From DAOTVD01 sp034437075 (GTDB lineage Bacteria > Chloroflexota > Anaerolineae > Aggregatilineales > J027): a stretch of 9,064 nucleotides of DNA. Positions 6,281 through 9,064 of this stretch are shown one piece after another. Location of the stretch: the NCBI GenBank assembly GCA_034437075.1, contig DAOTVD010000349.1:1-9064 (forward strand). The letters run 5' to 3'. Each line of letters starts with the position of its first letter. The stretch's first letter is position 1. A model generated the notes under the pieces. It saw only the letters and a list, made by a program, of their open reading frames with translations, was not told where the DNA came from and did not search any database. A program made the translations under genes and the position numbers.

Positions 6281-6388
6281 GTAACTGCTCAGGCTATGCC
6301 AATTCTTCCCCCTCACCCCAACCCCTCTCCCAGGGCTGAAAGCCCGTTTGGGAGAGGGGGATTAAGGGGGTGAGGGCTGAGTAGTTAC
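6281..6388. repeat. GC-rich hairpin element, copy B (complete, 108 bp)
   Basis: The ends are GTAACTGCTCAG (6281-6292) and CTGAGTAGTTAC (6377-6388), inverted repeats matching at 11 of 12 positions. Inside are long pairing arms CCCCTCTCCC and GGGAGAGGGG around the core GGGCTGAAAGCCC. It lies between the convergent CC/Se and hydrolase genes, 26 bases beyond the hydrolase stop, so its transcript would fold into a strong hairpin and may help to end transcription from both sides. No clear target duplication is visible. The short stretch 6142-6280 before it holds no gene or signal I can support. Confidence 0.75.
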
Positions 6389-6414
6389 CTTTTGTGAAAA
6401 GCTTCGGTTGATGC

Positions 6415-8436
6415 CTAGGGCTGACCCAACAGATACCGCCAAACCGGAGCCAGAACCGCTTGACCGTTCTCCATCGGGGTGAAGTCATCCGCGACCACCA
6501 TATTATGGGCACCCGCGCTAGGTCGCGCGGTTTGACGCGCAGGTGCCAGCGCGGTCAACAGAAGGTGCGCATCCTCATAGGGTGGGGCCACCCTATCGAC
6601 TTCCACCTGCCCTAAGCGATTCAGACCCCAAGCCGCGAACATCTGCTCTTTGGCGAATTCCCCCCGCGCGCGGTCATCGACATGTTCAAAGTGATATATG
6701 CGCTCGGCGGGTGTGGCGGGTGGGCTGTCAAGAATCCAGTTGACCGCGCGACCGCGCGCAATATCCACCCAGGCAAACAGTACGGCTCGCGCAACGATGT
6801 GCTCATGAGCGATGTAGGCAGCCATGCCCGCACCTTGCGAATGCCCAGCGATAACGATTGATTCCCAACGCGGTTGATCGCCGTCGATATATTGAGCCCA
6901 ACCGGCTGTTGGTTGGCTTGCATGCAGGCTCGTCAGCAACGCCATAAGGCGACCTGTAATGCTGTTATCCATATTGACGTTCACATCGGCATGGGTATCC
7001 TGCCCGGTGATGACCTCATAACGCACCTTAGCGTGGCAATCCGGGTCGGGATCATTGAGGCAGATTTGCAGGTTCACCGAGCGATCATTGGGATAGGTCA
7101 AGCCGATGGCGTGCATCCCCATGTTTGCGGCTTCCTGAACGAAAGCCTGATAATCTGATGGCGTCGCACCTGTCCCAGGCAAAAAGACCAGCAAGTGATT
7201 CTGTTGGGCCTGTGTTGGTTGATGGCAAACGACATAGGGTGCCATATTCTGTGTAAGGGCTGCATTCGTGCTTTGCGCTGGGATGTTTTGGCAAGTCGGC
7301 GTGCTTTGCGTTTGAGCGCTGCTAGCCCCCAGCGGAATGTTGCTTTGGCAACGGCGCATTTCATAGGGTGCGCTAGGGCCGTTGATGACGTTATAGTAAA
7401 CAAACACCGCTGACGTGCCGATAAACACTTCGGGGTCGCTACGTGCTAAACCGGATTCACCACTATCACAACGCTCGGCATAATCATCCAAACCGAACAG
7501 CCAGACTTCGCTATCCGTGAAGCGCTGACGATTGTTGTTGGCATCCTTAATGACCAAGCTCATATAGCTACGGCCATCGACCACAAAGGGTTCCGCCGAG
7601 GACACAAAATCAAACGACGCGCTAGGGGGTGGCCGGAAGGTCGCAAGTCGCTCACCCGTCTCGGCATGATAGACCGCTATGCTTGAGTTATCAACAATCG
7701 CCAGGATGAGCAGTTCGCCATTGTATTCCGGCGCGAACCATCCATAAGGATCGGTTTTGTCGCCGTCGTCCGTGCTGATTTGCGTGATCTGATTTGAAGT
7801 GGTATCCAGCACATGCACTTGCCCTTGCGCCGGGCCACTGCGCTGGCTGAAGGTCAGCAAGAAGCTGTCATCAACCCAGCGTACCGAAGATACACCATTT
7901 TCAATAGCCGCGATTTCGCCCCCTGTTTGCCCATCGCTTTCGTCCAACCAAACGGCGGTGCCAGCTTGCCAACTTCCACGAATTGCTGCCAAGCGCGTAT
8001 GCTCGGCTTGGGCGTTGCGGCTGGCTAATTGAGAAAGATAACTGGCATTTTGGGTAATGGCTTCTGTCCGAAAGCCACCATTTGCATCAGGGCTAGCACG
8101 CCAAATGCTGATTTCATCTTGGCTCGGCTTGGCATAAAAGATAGCCCATCCCTGCGCATCCACGCCAAACTCCGGCCCATTAAAAGTTTCCAGCAAACGT
8201 GCTGCCCCACTGTCCACGCGCTGCGGATTGAACACATCACCCGTGCGGGAGTCCAGTTGTGCCACATAAATGGCTTGGTTCGATTGATAGGTAAGCCAAT
8301 TGCCACCGGGCAAGATTTCGGGGTCAACATAGCCACGCCCCTCCGGGCTGAGCGTCACGACACGATCCGCTTCCTGTGCCTGCGTGGGCATGACCCATAA
8401 CAAACTGGCTAACACGATCAGCAAAAAAGGTTTCAT
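6415..8436 (-). CDS. Exported two-domain protein: propeller-like N-terminal half and alpha/beta-hydrolase C-terminal half
   Basis: A 673-residue protein with a signal peptide (1-20, cleavage near TQA-Q). Residues about 28-355 contain repeated strand patterns such as YVDPEILPGGNWLTYQSN (36-53) and IYVAQLDSRTGDVF (56-69), like TolB/PD40 beta-propeller blades. A Q/S/T-rich linker (about 364-412) follows. Residues 413-673 form an alpha/beta hydrolase: oxyanion region LLVFLPGTGA (415-424), nucleophile elbow GHSQG (531-535, S533), acid candidates D587 or D588 and a likely catalytic H644 in GAHNMVV. The hydrolase half recalls the BPSS1187-type family, but I cannot confirm this. The substrate is unknown; an extracellular ester or lipid is likely. 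A TAGGAG-like site lies 11 bases before the ATG, longer than usual. It stands alone on its strand, with no functional link to the ars genes visible. Confidence 0.8.
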   Translation of the reverse strand: MKPFLLIVLASLLWVMPTQAQEADRVVTLSPEGRGYVDPEILPGGNWLTYQSNQAIYVAQLDSRTGDVFNPQRVDSGAARLLETFNGPEFGVDAQGWAIFYAKPSQDEISIWRASPDANGGFRTEAITQNASYLSQLASRNAQAEHTRLAAIRGSWQAGTAVWLDESDGQTGGEIAAIENGVSSVRWVDDSFLLTFSQRSGPAQGQVHVLDTTSNQITQISTDDGDKTDPYGWFAPEYNGELLILAIVDNSSIAVYHAETGERLATFRPPPSASFDFVSSAEPFVVDGRSYMSLVIKDANNNRQRFTDSEVWLFGLDDYAERCDSGESGLARSDPEVFIGTSAVFVYYNVINGPSAPYEMRRCQSNIPLGASSAQTQSTPTCQNIPAQSTNAALTQNMAPYVVCHQPTQAQQNHLLVFLPGTGATPSDYQAFVQEAANMGMHAIGLTYPNDRSVNLQICLNDPDPDCHAKVRYEVITGQDTHADVNVNMDNSITGRLMALLTSLHASQPTAGWAQYIDGDQPRWESIVIAGHSQGAGMAAYIAHEHIVARAVLFAWVDIARGRAVNWILDSPPATPAERIYHFEHVDDRARGEFAKEQMFAAWGLNRLGQVEVDRVAPPYEDAHLLLTALAPARQTARPSAGAHNMVVADDFTPMENGQAVLAPVWRYLLGQP

Positions 8437-8636
8437 AGCTGCAAGCGCTCCTAATAGATAGTTGGTAAGCCATTTTCAATAGTATAGGCAGGTAAGTGTT
8501 GCCTGCGCTTTATAGGGATGTAAAAAATCAGTAAAGCACCGCGTTCATCCGTCAAGCCTATCGCCTCGAAGCTTAAATTAACCTGGGTAACTGACCTTAT
8601 GGACAGTTCAAAACAAACACAAATGTTTTTTCTGCC

Positions 8637-8664
8637 AAAACCGAGGGCTTAAGCCCTCGGTTTT
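8637..8664. terminator. Perfect 28-bp palindrome, bidirectional terminator-like
   Basis: An exact palindrome with arms AAAACCGAGGGC and GCCCTCGGTTTT around TTAA. A GC-rich stem followed by a T run is present on both strands, the form of a bidirectional rho-independent terminator. No gene in the window ends here. The stretch 8453-8636 between it and the hydrolase gene has no supportable gene, so it may serve a short unrecognised transcript or be a repeat remnant. Confidence 0.5.
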
Positions 8665-8704
8665 ATACGGATTTGTTTTGCGTTCTCCATTACGCACTCA
8701 CTTA

Positions 8705-8880
8705 GGCTTTTCCAAGTATTTAACTATGCCGCTTGCTTTTGTCGAAAAGGATACCGTCTTGATTTTACCCCCCTCTAGCTCCCCCCGAATTCAGGGGGAG
8801 AACTTACTCGTGCGCATAATAGCCCCTCCCTGAATTCGGGGAGGGGGATGGGGAGGGGTAATTATTTTTCTGGAAAAGCC
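8705..8880. mobile_element. MITE-like element, copy 2 (176 bp)
   Basis: A near-identical second copy of the element at 122-296, in the same orientation. It has GGCTTTTCCA (8705-8714) and TGGAAAAGCC (8871-8880) at the ends and flanking TTA at 8702-8704 and 8881-8883. Compared with copy 1, I see a G-to-T change in the left part, a change in the first palindrome that breaks its perfect symmetry, and a small change with a one-base insertion in the G-rich right part. Such high identity implies recent movement or gene conversion. Confidence 0.8.
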
Positions 8881-8888
8881 TTAGAATC

Positions 8889-8959
8889 CAAGGGTTAAAA
8901 CCCCTTGTTAACCTATAGTGACCTTTCGTGGCCACTTAACAAGGGGCTTCAGCCCCTTG
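8889..8959. repeat. Folded inverted-repeat element with nested hairpins
   Basis: Perfect 11-bp arms CCCCTTGTTAA (8901-8911) and TTAACAAGGGG (8936-8946) enclose AGTG (8917-8920) and CACT (8933-8936). Each outer arm also folds on itself: CAAGGG with CCCTTG on the left (8889-8907), and CAAGGGGCT with AGCCCCTTG on the right (8940-8959). The pairings compete, so the region can form either one long stem or two short hairpins. It starts a few bases after the MITE copy and encodes no protein. It may be a third family of short mobile element; only one copy is in the window. Confidence 0.6.
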
Positions 8960-9004
8960 AAGAAAGCCGATTTTGATAAGGCTGCGTAACGTCAGTCAAT
9001 ATGG

Positions 9005-9064
9005 GTAACTACTCAGCCCTCACCCCAACCCCTCTCCCAAACGGGCTTTCAGCCCTGGGAGAGG
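9005..9064. repeat. GC-rich hairpin element, copy C (cut by window end)
   Basis: It opens with GTAACTACTCAG (9005-9016), followed by CCCTCACCCCAACCCCTCTCCC-type arms and the core read in the opposite direction to copies A and B (AAACGGGCTTTCAGCCC). It is the reverse complement of copy A over the shared length. The remaining part lies outside the window. Confidence 0.75.

Noticed and set aside
6152..6373. A 73-codon plus-strand frame after the CC/Se gene
   Set aside because: Its last third is translated hairpin-element sequence rich in Pro, Arg and Gly, there is no ribosome binding site, and no motif is seen.
8453..8500. Promoter of the hydrolase gene from a TATACT-like -10 on the minus strand near 8481
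   Set aside because: No -35-like hexamer lies at acceptable spacing, so I do not call it.

Overview
The window is a stretch of bacterial chromosome at moderate GC, with AT-rich promoter regions. It carries six genes that can be named by family, one recognisable only at fold level, and several GC-rich hairpin elements. No rRNA, tRNA or taxonomic marker is present. A fused ArsR/arsenate reductase, an ACR3 efflux pump, a STAS-like small protein and many C-rich/G-rich hairpin repeats together would fit Chloroflexota (Anaerolineae-like), but this is only an inference.

Layout. 1-300: the end of one hairpin element (1-68) and a complete 175-bp MITE-like element (122-296). 502-2118 (+): a secreted 5'-nucleotidase. 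2218-4128 (-): an operon in the order arsC, ArsR/arsenate reductase fusion, metallophosphoesterase. 4129-4255: an AT-rich divergent control region with a palindrome that looks like an ArsR operator. 4256-6141 (+): a STAS/SpoIIAA-like protein, then ACR3, then a CC/Se-motif protein whose start codon overlaps the ACR3 stop. 6281-6388: a second copy of the hairpin element, lying between convergent genes. 6415-8436 (-): a large secreted protein with a propeller-like N-terminal half and an alpha/beta-hydrolase C-terminal half. 8437-9064: no gene, but a perfect 28-bp palindrome, a second MITE copy (8705-8880), a folded inverted-repeat element (8889-8959) and a third hairpin element cut by the window end.

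How the genes work together. The centre (2218-6141) is a divergent arsenic-resistance locus. ArsC reduces arsenate to arsenite using a Cys triad coupled to thioredoxin, and ACR3 exports arsenite. The ArsR-type winged helix, fused to a second complete reductase domain, is the likely regulator. The metallophosphoesterase, the STAS-like protein and the CC/Se protein are the less characterised partners. The fused regulator has no cysteine in its DNA-binding half. Its only three cysteines form the reductase triad, which raises the possibility that the enzyme domain is the sensor.

The two MITE copies lie in the same orientation about 8.6 kb apart, and hairpin-element copies in opposite orientation lie just outside them. 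The whole gene block is therefore bracketed by repeats and could behave as a recombining or mobile unit.
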